From Mycobacterium sp. (GTDB taxonomy: Bacteria; Actinomycetota; Actinomycetes; Mycobacteriales; Mycobacteriaceae): a DNA stretch of 9,364 bases. The notes under the pieces were generated by a model. That model did not search any database and had not been told where the DNA came from. It saw only the letters and a program-made list of their open reading frames with translations. The stretch covers positions 1-9,364 of the forward strand of contig JAQSXQ010000040.1 of the NCBI GenBank assembly GCA_029256565.1. The letters run 5' to 3'. Of the stretch, positions 1 through 6,637 are shown piece by piece. Position 1 is the stretch's first letter; every line of letters begins with the position of its first letter. The position numbers and the translations under genes were made by a program.

Positions 1-1974
1 GACGGTCAGCCCGGTGTTGCGGCGGAGGTCCTCGAGCACCGACAGCAGACCACGCTGGCTGGCGGCGTCGAGGCCGGCCAGCGGTTCGTCGAGGATGATC
101 GCCCTTGGCTTGCGCGCCAGCAGCCCGGCCAGCACGACGCGGCGCATCTGTCCGCCGCTGAGCTGGTCGATGCGGCGTAGCCCGAGCCCCGCGTCCAGCC
201 CGACCATTGCCAGCGCGCGCACCACCTGGGAGTGGTCGTGGTAGTCGAACCCCGCGCTCGAGGCGATCTCCAGGTCGACGCGGCCCCGCATCAACTGCAG
301 CCGCGCGGCCTGGAACGAGATCGCGACGGCACCGACCTGATCGGAGACGGGCGTGCCGTCCAGCAGGCACTCGCCGGTGGTGGGCACCTGCAGGCCGGCC
401 ATGATCCACGCCAGCGTCGACTTGCCCGACCGGCCGGCCATGATCCACGCCAGCGTCGACTTGCCCGACCCGTTGAGTCCGTGGATGAGCAGTCCATCGC
501 CCTCGTTGACGACGAAGTCGACGTCGCGCAGGGCGGTCGACGCCCACGGCGTCCCGCTGCCGTATTCGTGTCCGACGCCGCGCAATTCGAGCAGCGGCGT
601 ACCCGCCGGGTGGGCGACGACGCTGGCCTCGGGTACCGGCGCGCTCGACACCATCTCGACGTTGTCGGCCGAGCCGCCGTTGCCGGTGAGGTCGACGGTC
701 CGGTCGGCGGAGTCCGCCTCGTCGTTGTAGTGCGTGATGTGCACCAGCGACATCTGGTGACGCCCGGTGAGGCCGCCGAGTACCGAGATGAGCGCATCGC
801 GGCCCTGCTGGTCGACCATGCTGGTCACCTCGTCGGCGATCAGGAGTTTCGGTTCGCGGGCCAGCGCGCCTGCCACGGCGAGGCGCTGGAGTTCACCACC
901 CGACAGTCCGCCGGTGTCGCGTTCGGCGAGACCGTCGAGTCCGACCTCGTCCAGCAGCCGATCCACGTCGACGTGCGTGCCCGCGGGCAGTCCCCAGACC
1001 ACGTCGTCGGCCACCCGGGTGCCGAGCACCTGACTCTCCGGGTGCTGCATGACGACCGCGGTGCCGCCGACCCGGCCCAGCCCCACTCCGCCGGGTCGGT
1101 CGATCGTGCCTGCCGTCGGCTGCCTTCCGGCGAGCATCAGCATGAGCGTCGTCTTGCCCGAGCCATTGGCGCCGGTGATGGCGAGGTGCTCGCCCGCTTC
1201 CACGTCGAGGGACGCCGGGCCGAACGCATCGTGATTGGTTCCGGGATACCGGAAGCGCACGTCGCGCAGTCGCGCTGGCACCGGGTCGGCGGGCGGCTCC
1301 GAGGGATCGGGGGCGTCGAGCTTGTGGACGTCGGGAACGCCGAACAACCGGCCGAGCACGCGTGACAACGCCCACCACCCGACCAGGCTGACGAAGGTGA
1401 TGCTGGCGATGCCGGACGCGATGATCAGCAGCGGCCAGTAGCTGAGCAGGGTGGCGAAGTCGTCGCGCATGCGCTGCGCGAAGGGCTCCAGGCCCGGGAT
1501 GCGCTCGAGGATGCGCGCGGTCCCGGTGACGTTGGCCGTCATGGTCTCGAAGATCAGCGTGCGCAGGCGCACCAGCACGGCGAGTGCACCAGCGGCGGCG
1601 AGTCCGAAGGCCACTCCCGCGACGACCGCCGCAACGGCGACCGTCGGGGTGCCACGTCCGCGGCGCTTGACGATGCCGGTCAGTCCGCCGATGTAGGCGC
1701 AGTTGATCACCGTCATGGCCCCGCCCATTCCGGCGATGAGGAACGCGATGACGGCACCGGCGACGGTGGCCGCGAGCAGCACCCGCAGGCGGTAGCGGTA
1801 GGCGAGCAGCCCCATGGGAACCGTGCCCAGCAGCGAGAGGCCCGCCGCGAACGGCACGACCACCGCGATGATCGCCGTGGCGGCGCACAGCGCGGCCATG
1901 ACGGCGGCGTGGGCCAGTTCGGCGGGACGCAGGGACCCGGCACGTCGAGTGTCGTGCGCGCCGGTCAGAGCCAT
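1..1974 (-). CDS. ECF-type ABC transporter, membrane domain fused to two CbiO/EcfA-like ATPase domains (C-terminus off the window)
   Basis: The reading frame is open from the ATG at 1974-1972 to the left edge, 658 codons with no stop. An in-frame TGA lies about 12 codons upstream with no other start codon between, which fixes the start. Residues about 20-136 and 180-206 are hydrophobic and form roughly five or six membrane segments, with a soluble stretch at 140-178. ATPase domain 1 has Walker A GANGSGKT at 268-275, signature LSGGE at 357-361, D381/E382 (IADEVT) and H-loop H415. Domain 2 has Walker A GLNGSGKS at 499-506, signature LSGGQ at 605-609 and D629/E630 (ILDEPLAGLD); its H-loop lies beyond the edge. 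Twin CbiO-like ATPases on one chain with a membrane domain fit an energy-coupling-factor importer for a vitamin or metal; the substrate cannot be read. M. tuberculosis Rv2326c (about 697 aa, from memory) has the same plan, so about 50 residues are probably missing, and an EcfT/CbiQ-like partner may follow outside the window. Residues 503-528 carry a 13-residue duplication. Confidence 0.9.
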   Translation of the reverse strand, partial: MALTGAHDTRRAGSLRPAELAHAAVMAALCAATAIIAVVVPFAAGLSLLGTVPMGLLAYRYRLRVLLAATVAGAVIAFLIAGMGGAMTVINCAYIGGLTGIVKRRGRGTPTVAVAAVVAGVAFGLAAAGALAVLVRLRTLIFETMTANVTGTARILERIPGLEPFAQRMRDDFATLLSYWPLLIIASGIASITFVSLVGWWALSRVLGRLFGVPDVHKLDAPDPSEPPADPVPARLRDVRFRYPGTNHDAFGPASLDVEAGEHLAITGANGSGKTTLMLMLAGRQPTAGTIDRPGGVGLGRVGGTAVVMQHPESQVLGTRVADDVVWGLPAGTHVDVDRLLDEVGLDGLAERDTGGLSGGELQRLAVAGALAREPKLLIADEVTSMVDQQGRDALISVLGGLTGRHQMSLVHITHYNDEADSADRTVDLTGNGGSADNVEMVSSAPVPEASVVAHPAGTPLLELRGVGHEYGSGTPWASTALRDVDFVVNEGDGLLIHGLNGSGKSTLAWIMAGRSGKSTLAWIMAGLQVPTTGECLLDGTPVSDQVGAVAISFQAARLQLMRGRVDLEIASSAGFDYHDHSQVVRALAMVGLDAGLGLRRIDQLSGGQMRRVVLAGLLARKPRAIILDEPLAGLDAASQRGLLSVLEDLRRNTGLTV
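393..470. repeat. Exact 39-bp tandem direct repeat (two copies) inside the second ATPase domain
   Basis: Positions 393-431 and 432-470 are identical over 39 bases, and identity stops at both outer edges (392 differs from 431; 471 differs from 432). On the coding minus strand this repeats thirteen codons in frame, so the protein reads SGKSTLAWIMAG-R-SGKSTLAWIMAG across residues 503-527. The first protein copy keeps the canonical GLNGSGKS loop. The second is preceded by MAGR and lacks the first P-loop glycine. Other ATPases of this type have one copy followed directly by LQxP. The perfect identity suggests a recent slippage event or an assembly artefact. Confidence 0.97.
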
Positions 1975-2049
1975 TGCTCGATTCTGCCAGTCGTGCGGAG
2001 ACGCCCACCTCAGCAGGCTGTGAGGATGGACACTCGCGCCGACGTGTTC

Positions 2050-2068
2050 TACATAGAATGCCTATGTA
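2050..2068. promoter_or_regulatory. Perfect inverted repeat, probable MarR autoregulatory operator
   Basis: TACATAG-AATGC-CTATGTA is a perfect palindrome with 7-bp arms and a 5-bp spacer, AT-rich in a GC-rich genome. It ends 10 bp before the MarR start codon and overlaps the predicted -10. Its size and near-dyad symmetry fit dimeric MarR repressors, which usually bind a palindrome of about 16-20 bp in their own promoter. Binding here would block transcription of marR and, through the 42-bp junction, the MFS gene. It also lies 76 bp from the divergent ABC transporter start, so an effect there is possible. Confidence 0.75.
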
Positions 2069-2072
2069 TCAT
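2067..2072 (+). promoter_or_regulatory. Predicted -10 box for the MarR-MFS operon
   Basis: TATCAT matches five of six bases of the TATAAT consensus and lies exactly 6 nt before the ATG at 2079, which would place transcription initiation at or next to the start codon. No convincing -35 is seen at 17-18 bp. The alternatives TAGAAT (2054-2059), or TACATA (2050-2055) paired with TGGACA (2027-2032), would give a short leader. All of these overlap or abut the palindrome, so the repression model does not depend on the choice. Confidence 0.45.
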
Positions 2073-2078
2073 GGTGGC

Positions 2079-2522
2079 ATGACCCCCAACGCCTCGGCCG
2101 ATACGACACTGTCGTCGGATCTGCTGTCCGTCGTCGCCCGGATCAACCGGCTGGCCAACCAGAGGGTTCGCCTGGCGCTGCCATTCGCCCAAGCGCGGTT
2201 GCTGGCCGTCATCGAAGACCAGGGTGCCGCCCGGATATCGGATCTGGCAGCACTCGACCACTGCTCTCAGCCCACCATGACCACCCAGGTGCGCCGACTC
2301 GAGGACGCGGGCCTGGTCTCCCGCATCACCGACCCGGCCGACGCACGCGCCGTGTTGATCAGCATCACGCCCGAGGGCATCGAGGCGCTGGCCGCGGTGC
2401 GAGCGGACCGCGGCGCGGTCATCGACCCCTACCTCTCCCGCCTCGACGACGCCGACCGCCAGACCCTGGCCGACGCCGTGCGGGTCATGCGCACCCTCCT
2501 CGAGGACGCGCAGAACCACTGA
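2079..2522 (+). CDS. MarR-family transcriptional regulator
   Basis: This 147-residue protein has the length and layout of a MarR dimeric winged-helix repressor: N-terminal dimerisation helices (residues 8-48), a helix-turn-helix at about 51-82 (ISDLAALDHCSQPTMTTQVRRL), a wing with DPADARAVLISIT at 85-97, and a C-terminal dimerisation helix from about 100. MarR proteins bind palindromic operators and release DNA when a small phenolic or lipophilic ligand binds. The ATG at 2079 is chosen because the frame upstream (in-frame ATGs at 2058 and 2064) runs through the operator palindrome and because MarR proteins usually start just ahead of this helix. GGTGG at 2073-2077 is too close to serve as a normal ribosome site, so initiation may be leaderless. 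The efflux gene follows on the same strand. From memory, a MarR-like gene (Rv2327) is also divergent from the ABC gene in M. tuberculosis. The ligand is unknown. Confidence 0.92.
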   Translation: MTPNASADTTLSSDLLSVVARINRLANQRVRLALPFAQARLLAVIEDQGAARISDLAALDHCSQPTMTTQVRRLEDAGLVSRITDPADARAVLISITPEGIEALAAVRADRGAVIDPYLSRLDDADRQTLADAVRVMRTLLEDAQNH

Positions 2523-2549
2523 CACCCACGCACTTCACGTTCGATCACT

Positions 2550-2555
2550 AGGAGG
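2550..2555 (+). promoter_or_regulatory. Strong Shine-Dalgarno site of the MFS gene
   Basis: AGGAGG lies 9 nt before the ATG at 2565, a full match to the anti-SD core. It supports that start and independent, efficient translation of the transporter from the MarR operon transcript. Confidence 0.85.
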
Positions 2556-2564
2556 ACCCGCCCG

Positions 2565-3809
2565 ATGTGGCGCCAACCCAAGGCCGTCTGGGCCGTCGCC
2601 TTCGCTTCCGTCGTCGCCTTCATGGGCATCGGACTCGTCGACCCCATCCTGAAGCCCATCGCCGACAACCTCGACGCATCGCCGTCCCAGGTATCGCTGC
2701 TCTTCACCAGCTACATGGCGGTGATGGGCGTGGCGATGCTCGTCACGGGAGTGGTGTCGAGCCGAATCGGCCCGAAGCGGACGCTGCTGCTCGGCCTGGC
2801 GATCATCATCGCGGGCGCCGGCCTGGCCGGCATGTCGGGCAGCGTCATGGAGATCGTCGGATGGCGCGCCCTCTGGGGCCTTGGGAACGCACTGTTCATC
2901 GCGACGGCGCTGGCCACCATCGTCAACTCGGCGCGGGGCTCCGTGGCGCAGGCGATCATCCTGTACGAGGCGGCACTGGGCCTCGGCATCGCGGTCGGCC
3001 CGCTCGTCGGCGGCGTCCTCGGGTCGATCTCCTGGCGTGGACCGTTCTTCGGCGTGTCCGTCCTCATGGCGCTCGCATTGGTCATCACGACGTTCCTGCT
3101 GCCGGAAACACCACGGCCGCAACGGGCGACGACGCTGGCCGACCCGTTCCGCGCGCTGCGGCACCGCGGCCTGTTCGGCGTCGGGGTGACCGCGCTGCTG
3201 TACAACTTCGGCTTCTTCACACTGCTGGCGTTCACGCCATTCCCGCTGGACATGTCGGCGCACCAGATCGGGCTGATCTTCTTCGGCTGGGGTCTCGCGC
3301 TGGCCTTCACCTCGGTGGTGGTGGCGCCGCGCCTGCAACACCGGTTCGGCACCATCCGGGTGTTGATCGTCAACCTGCTGTGCTTCAGCCTGACTCTCGC
3401 CGTGATGGCGGTGGGCACCGACTCGAAGGCCGTGCTGGCCACCTGCGTGGTGATCGCGGGGCTGTTCATCGGCGTCAACAACACGCTGATCACGGAGACG
3501 GTCATGAAGGCGGCCCCGTCGGGCAGGAGCGCAGCGACCCGGGGAATCCAACCCGTAGAACGCGGAGTGGCGTCGGCGGCCTACAGCTTCATGCGGTTCG
3601 GCGGAGCGGCGGTGGCGCCCTGGCTCGCAGGCGTACTGGGCGAGCAGATCAGCGTGCACCTGCCCTTCTGGGTGGGCGCGGGGGCCGTGGTACTCGCCGC
3701 CGTCGTGCTGTTCGCCACCCGCGGACACCTGGCAGGCGTCGACGCGGAAGAGGATCCCGAGGACCAGGCGCTCGACGAGGCCACGGCGGTGACCGTCGGC
3801 AACGACTGA
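2565..3809 (+). CDS. MFS transporter, probable drug/proton antiporter (DHA1-like, 12 TM)
   Basis: This 414-residue, strongly hydrophobic protein is the usual length of a 12-TM major facilitator exporter. Antiporter motif C is clear in TM5 (GIAVGPLVGGVLG, about 141-153). TM1 carries GIGLVDPILKPIA (21-33), as in drug exporters. The TM2-TM3 loop motif A reads GVVSSRIGPKR (62-72), with Ser where Asp is normal. The second half has the PVERGVASAAYSF.RFGGA stretch (330-348) that I recognise from this exporter group. The tail (about 391-414) is acidic and cytosolic. It most likely expels a small toxic compound from the cytoplasm using the proton gradient; the substrate is not readable. It follows marR by 42 bp on the same strand with a strong SD, so it is probably derepressed by the MarR ligand. 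Residues 319-330 (SGRSAATRGIQP) look like an insertion between APx and VERG, in the loop before a predicted TM. Confidence 0.9.
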   Translation: MWRQPKAVWAVAFASVVAFMGIGLVDPILKPIADNLDASPSQVSLLFTSYMAVMGVAMLVTGVVSSRIGPKRTLLLGLAIIIAGAGLAGMSGSVMEIVGWRALWGLGNALFIATALATIVNSARGSVAQAIILYEAALGLGIAVGPLVGGVLGSISWRGPFFGVSVLMALALVITTFLLPETPRPQRATTLADPFRALRHRGLFGVGVTALLYNFGFFTLLAFTPFPLDMSAHQIGLIFFGWGLALAFTSVVVAPRLQHRFGTIRVLIVNLLCFSLTLAVMAVGTDSKAVLATCVVIAGLFIGVNNTLITETVMKAAPSGRSAATRGIQPVERGVASAAYSFMRFGGAAVAPWLAGVLGEQISVHLPFWVGAGAVVLAAVVLFATRGHLAGVDAEEDPEDQALDEATAVTVGND

Positions 3810-3815
3810 CCCCGG

Positions 3816-4544
3816 CTAGGTGACGGTGGTGCCGATCAGCGTGCCGACCACGTAGGTGGCCGCGATGGCGATCGCACCGAAGGCCAACTGCCGCAGCGAC
3901 CCCACGACGATGCCCTTGCGGGTGAAGCTCGCGGCGACACCGCCTGCCAGCAGCAGACCGACGCCGCCACACGCCAACCCGAGCCACAGCGAGCCGAAGC
4001 CCAGCAGGTACGGGATCAGCGGGATGATCGCCCCTATCGAGAACATCAGGAACGACGACCCCGCCGCCACCCACGGCGACGGCTTCTCGCGGGGATCGAC
4101 GCCGAGTTCCTGAACGAGATGGAAGTTCAGCGCTTGGGTCTCGTCGCGGTGGATCTCGTCGGTGGCCCTGGTGGCGGTGTCCTTCGTCATGCCCATCGCC
4201 ATCAACATCCCGACCAGCTCGGCGCGCTCGGCCTGAGGGTGCTTGCGGAAGGCCCGGCGCTCGACGCGCACCTCCGCCTCGACTTGCTCGTTGGCCGTCG
4301 TCACCGAGGTGTACTCGCCGAGCCCCATCGAGAACGCACCCGCCAGCAGGCCCGCGACGCCGGACAGCACGACCGTGTGGGCACTTGCGCTGGCGGCGAC
4401 GCCCGCGATGAGCGCGGTGTTGCTCACCAGGCCGTCCATCGCCCCGAACGTCGCCGCGCGCAGCCATCCGCCCGACACGTCGGAGTGCTCGTGGTCGATC
4501 TGATGTGGCAGCCCGTCGGCGGGAGGGCCGTCCGGTTCGGTCAT
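3816..4544 (-). CDS. VIT1/CCC1-family divalent metal (Fe/Mn) transporter
   Basis: This 242-residue membrane protein carries the family hallmarks: GAMDGLVSNTALIAGVA in TM1 (34-50; D37 matches the conserved pore Asp), AFSMGLGEYTS in TM2 (70-80; M73 and E77), then a soluble Glu-rich helical segment (about 84-150, with E86, E89, E91, E95 and further acids) corresponding to the cytosolic metal-binding domain. KPSPWVAAGSSFLMFSIGAIIPLIPY (TM3) and two more TM segments follow to 240. The family moves Fe2+ or Mn2+ out of the cytoplasm, usually against protons, and protects against metal excess. The N-terminus is His-rich (H14, H18, H20). The ATG at 4544 is the start; a weak GGGAG lies 13 nt upstream. 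The gene converges on the MFS gene with 6 bp between stops and no terminator hairpin. I see no IdeR-type iron box upstream, so control is unknown. Confidence 0.93.
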   Translation of the reverse strand: MTEPDGPPADGLPHQIDHEHSDVSGGWLRAATFGAMDGLVSNTALIAGVAASASAHTVVLSGVAGLLAGAFSMGLGEYTSVTTANEQVEAEVRVERRAFRKHPQAERAELVGMLMAMGMTKDTATRATDEIHRDETQALNFHLVQELGVDPREKPSPWVAAGSSFLMFSIGAIIPLIPYLLGFGSLWLGLACGGVGLLLAGGVAASFTRKGIVVGSLRQLAFGAIAIAATYVVGTLIGTTVT

Positions 4545-4634
4545 GACGGAGATTCAACTCCCACCCCGATGTGACGATTCGATGAGGCTGCCCTGGGTTT
4601 GCGACATCACAGTTTCCCGGCGCTCGAGGCGGGC

Positions 4635-4640
4635 TACGGT
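4635..4640 (+). promoter_or_regulatory. Predicted -10 box of the ACOX-like gene (leaderless arrangement)
   Basis: TACGGT fits the actinobacterial TANNNT -10 and lies exactly 6 nt before the ATG at 4647. GTTTCC at 4612-4617 is a weak -35 candidate with 17 bp spacing. No SD is visible before the ATG. This supports ATG 4647 rather than the TTG at 4599, and a leaderless mRNA. Confidence 0.45.
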
Positions 4641-4646
4641 CGAAGT

Positions 4647-6629
4647 ATGACGACCACGGTGTCCTCCACTACCAGCACTGCCGATCACCTGCGCAACGCA
4701 CTCGACGGCCGTTGGCGCGACGTGAAGAACCGCATGCGCCAAGAACTCTCCAACGAGGTGTTCAAGCCGCACTACACGCCCAACACCGTGATTGCCCGCA
4801 CCAAGGTGACGGAGCAGATGCGGATCATGGCAGCCCAGGGCTCGGCCGAGGACGGCTTCAAGAAGGAGCACGGCGGCAACGGCGACGTCGGCGCCGCGGT
4901 CACTCAGATCGAGATGCTTGCCATGTCCGATCTCTCGCTGATGGTCAAGGCCGGCGTGCAGTGGGGGCTGTTCGGCGGGGCCATCGAGAACCTCGGCACC
5001 GAACGTCACCACCAGGCCTACGTGAAGAAGTTGATCGACCTCGACGTGCTCGGCTGCTTCGCGATGACCGAGACCGGACACGGCAGCGACGTGCAGTCCC
5101 TGGAGACCACGGCCACCTACGACCCGGCCACCCAGGAATTCGTCATCGACTCCCCCACCCGCACGTCGCGCAAGGACTACATCGGCGGCGCGGCGAACAC
5201 CGCGCGGGTCGCAGCGGTCTTCGCCCAGCTGATCACCCAGGGCGAGGGCCACGGCGTGCACTGCTTCGTCGTGCCGATCCGCGACGACGACGGCAACGAC
5301 CTGCCGGGTGTGACGACCTCGGACTGCCAGTACAAGGGCGGACTTCCCGGCGTCGACAACGGCCGCATCCAGTTCGACCAGGTCCGCATCCCGCGCGAGA
5401 ACCTGCTCAACAAGTACGCCGACGTCGCCGAGGACGGCACCTACAGCTCGCCCATCGAGAACCAGGGACGACGGTTCTTCACGATGCTGGGCACCCTGAT
5501 CCGCGGCCGCGTCACCGTCGGCGGCAGCGCGGGCGCCGCGGCCCGCGTCGCCCTGGACATCGCGACGCGGTATGCGCTGCAGCGCAGGCAGTTCGAGGCG
5601 CCGGGCGCCGATGACGAGGTGCTGATCATGGACTACCTGGTCCACCAGCGCCGGCTGTTCCCCTTGATCGCGAAGTCGTATGCGCTGCAGTTCGCCCAGA
5701 ACGAACTGGTCGCGAAGTGTCACGAACTGCAGACGGCCGACGACCCGGACGCCGAGGAACAGCGCGAGCTGGAGTCCCGCGCGGCCGGCCTGAAGGCCGC
5801 GAACACGTGGCACGCAACCACCGCGATCCAGGAGGCCCGCGAAGCATGCGGCGGCGCAGGCTATCTCGCCGAGAACCGCCTGATCGCGCTCAAGGCCGAC
5901 ACCGACGTGTTCACCACGTTCGAGGGCGACAACCACGTGCTGACGCAGCTGGTCGCCAAGGAGCTGCTGACGGCCTACGCCGACGACATCAAGGGCATGA
6001 GCCCGGTCGAGTGGGTGCGGTTCGCCGCGAACTTCGCCGGGGAGCGGGTCCTCAAGCGGACCGCCGCCCAGACGATCATGCAGACCATCCTCGACACCCG
6101 GCAGGACAACGAGGAGGAGGGCTCGCTGTTCAACCGCGGCACCCAGGTCCAGATGTTCGAGGACCGCGAGGAGTACATGCTCGCTTCGGTGGCGCGCCGG
6201 CTACAGGGCAAGTCGAAGGAGATGTCGCCGTTCGAGGCGTTCAACGCCGTGCAGGACCACGTGCTGCACGCGGCGAAGGCACACATCGACCGGATCATCC
6301 TGGAGGCGTTCGTCGCGGGCATCGACACGTGCGAGTCCACGTCTGTTGAAGGGCAAGAGGCCCGCGAGATCCTCAACCTGGTCTGCGACCTCTACGCGCT
6401 GTCGGTGATCGAAGCCGACAAGGCCTGGTTCGTGGAGCACCGCTTCCTGTCCACCGAGCGCTCCAAGGCCGTAACGCGCGCGATCAACGACCGGTGCCGC
6501 AAGCTCCGTCCGCACGCGCTGCTGCTGGTCGAGGGCTTCGGGATCCCGGAGCAGCTGCGCTACGCGGAAATGCTGCATCCCGAGCACATTCCGGATGCCG
6601 ACGAGCACGTCGAGCAGAACGCCGAGTAA
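4647..6629 (+). CDS. Acyl-CoA oxidase/dehydrogenase family flavoprotein (ACOX type, 660 aa)
   Basis: This enzyme introduces the trans-2 double bond into acyl-CoA using FAD, the first step of beta-oxidation. At 660 residues it is much longer than ordinary acyl-CoA dehydrogenases (about 380-400) and matches peroxisomal acyl-CoA oxidases (about 660). The motif ETGHGSDVQSLETTATYDP (142-160), followed by QEFVIDSPT and VVPIRDDDG...LPGV, is the ACOX pattern. The VDNGRIQFDQVRIPRENLLNKYADV segment (237-260), RRQF (313-316), CGGAGY (401-406) and TTFEGDN (423-429) also fit; E426 is the likely catalytic base. The extra C-terminal helical domain (about 450-640) is ACOX-like. The start is the ATG at 4647, preceded by a -10 at leaderless spacing; a TTG at 4599 would add 16 residues. 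ACOX enzymes pass electrons to O2 and make H2O2, whereas dehydrogenases use ETF. Which applies here cannot be settled by eye. It stands alone, divergent from the VIT gene, and no peroxisomal-type targeting is expected. Confidence 0.93.
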   Translation: MTTTVSSTTSTADHLRNALDGRWRDVKNRMRQELSNEVFKPHYTPNTVIARTKVTEQMRIMAAQGSAEDGFKKEHGGNGDVGAAVTQIEMLAMSDLSLMVKAGVQWGLFGGAIENLGTERHHQAYVKKLIDLDVLGCFAMTETGHGSDVQSLETTATYDPATQEFVIDSPTRTSRKDYIGGAANTARVAAVFAQLITQGEGHGVHCFVVPIRDDDGNDLPGVTTSDCQYKGGLPGVDNGRIQFDQVRIPRENLLNKYADVAEDGTYSSPIENQGRRFFTMLGTLIRGRVTVGGSAGAAARVALDIATRYALQRRQFEAPGADDEVLIMDYLVHQRRLFPLIAKSYALQFAQNELVAKCHELQTADDPDAEEQRELESRAAGLKAANTWHATTAIQEAREACGGAGYLAENRLIALKADTDVFTTFEGDNHVLTQLVAKELLTAYADDIKGMSPVEWVRFAANFAGERVLKRTAAQTIMQTILDTRQDNEEEGSLFNRGTQVQMFEDREEYMLASVARRLQGKSKEMSPFEAFNAVQDHVLHAAKAHIDRIILEAFVAGIDTCESTSVEGQEAREILNLVCDLYALSVIEADKAWFVEHRFLSTERSKAVTRAINDRCRKLRPHALLLVEGFGIPEQLRYAEMLHPEHIPDADEHVEQNAE

Positions 6630-6637
6630 CTAGGTCC

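Noticed and set aside
232..1365. Plus-strand open frame (377 aa) opposite the ABC transporter
   Set aside because: It is a shadow of the ATPase domains; no recognisable motif, and the minus frame has every ABC signature.
893..2008. Minus-strand frame (371 aa) starting 34 nt upstream of the ABC start
   Set aside because: It is in another frame, Arg/Gly/His-rich, and the ABC frame explains the same DNA.
2535..3728. Long minus-strand open frame (397 aa) opposite the MFS gene
   Set aside because: The translation is His/Arg/Asp/Gln-rich with no fold, typical of antisense frames in high-GC DNA.
4599..4646. TTG start for the ACOX-like protein, adding 16 residues
   Set aside because: No SD, and the ATG at 4647 has a -10 at leaderless spacing.
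4545..4646. Iron-responsive (IdeR-like) operator between the VIT and ACOX-like genes
   Set aside because: I found no TTAGGTTAGGCTAACCTAA-like dyad or other convincing palindrome there.
4554..5936. Long minus-strand open frame (460 aa) opposite the ACOX-like gene
   Set aside because: It is the complement of a strong GC3-biased enzyme gene; the translation is low-complexity, rich in Arg/Val/Gly/His, with no domain or SD.
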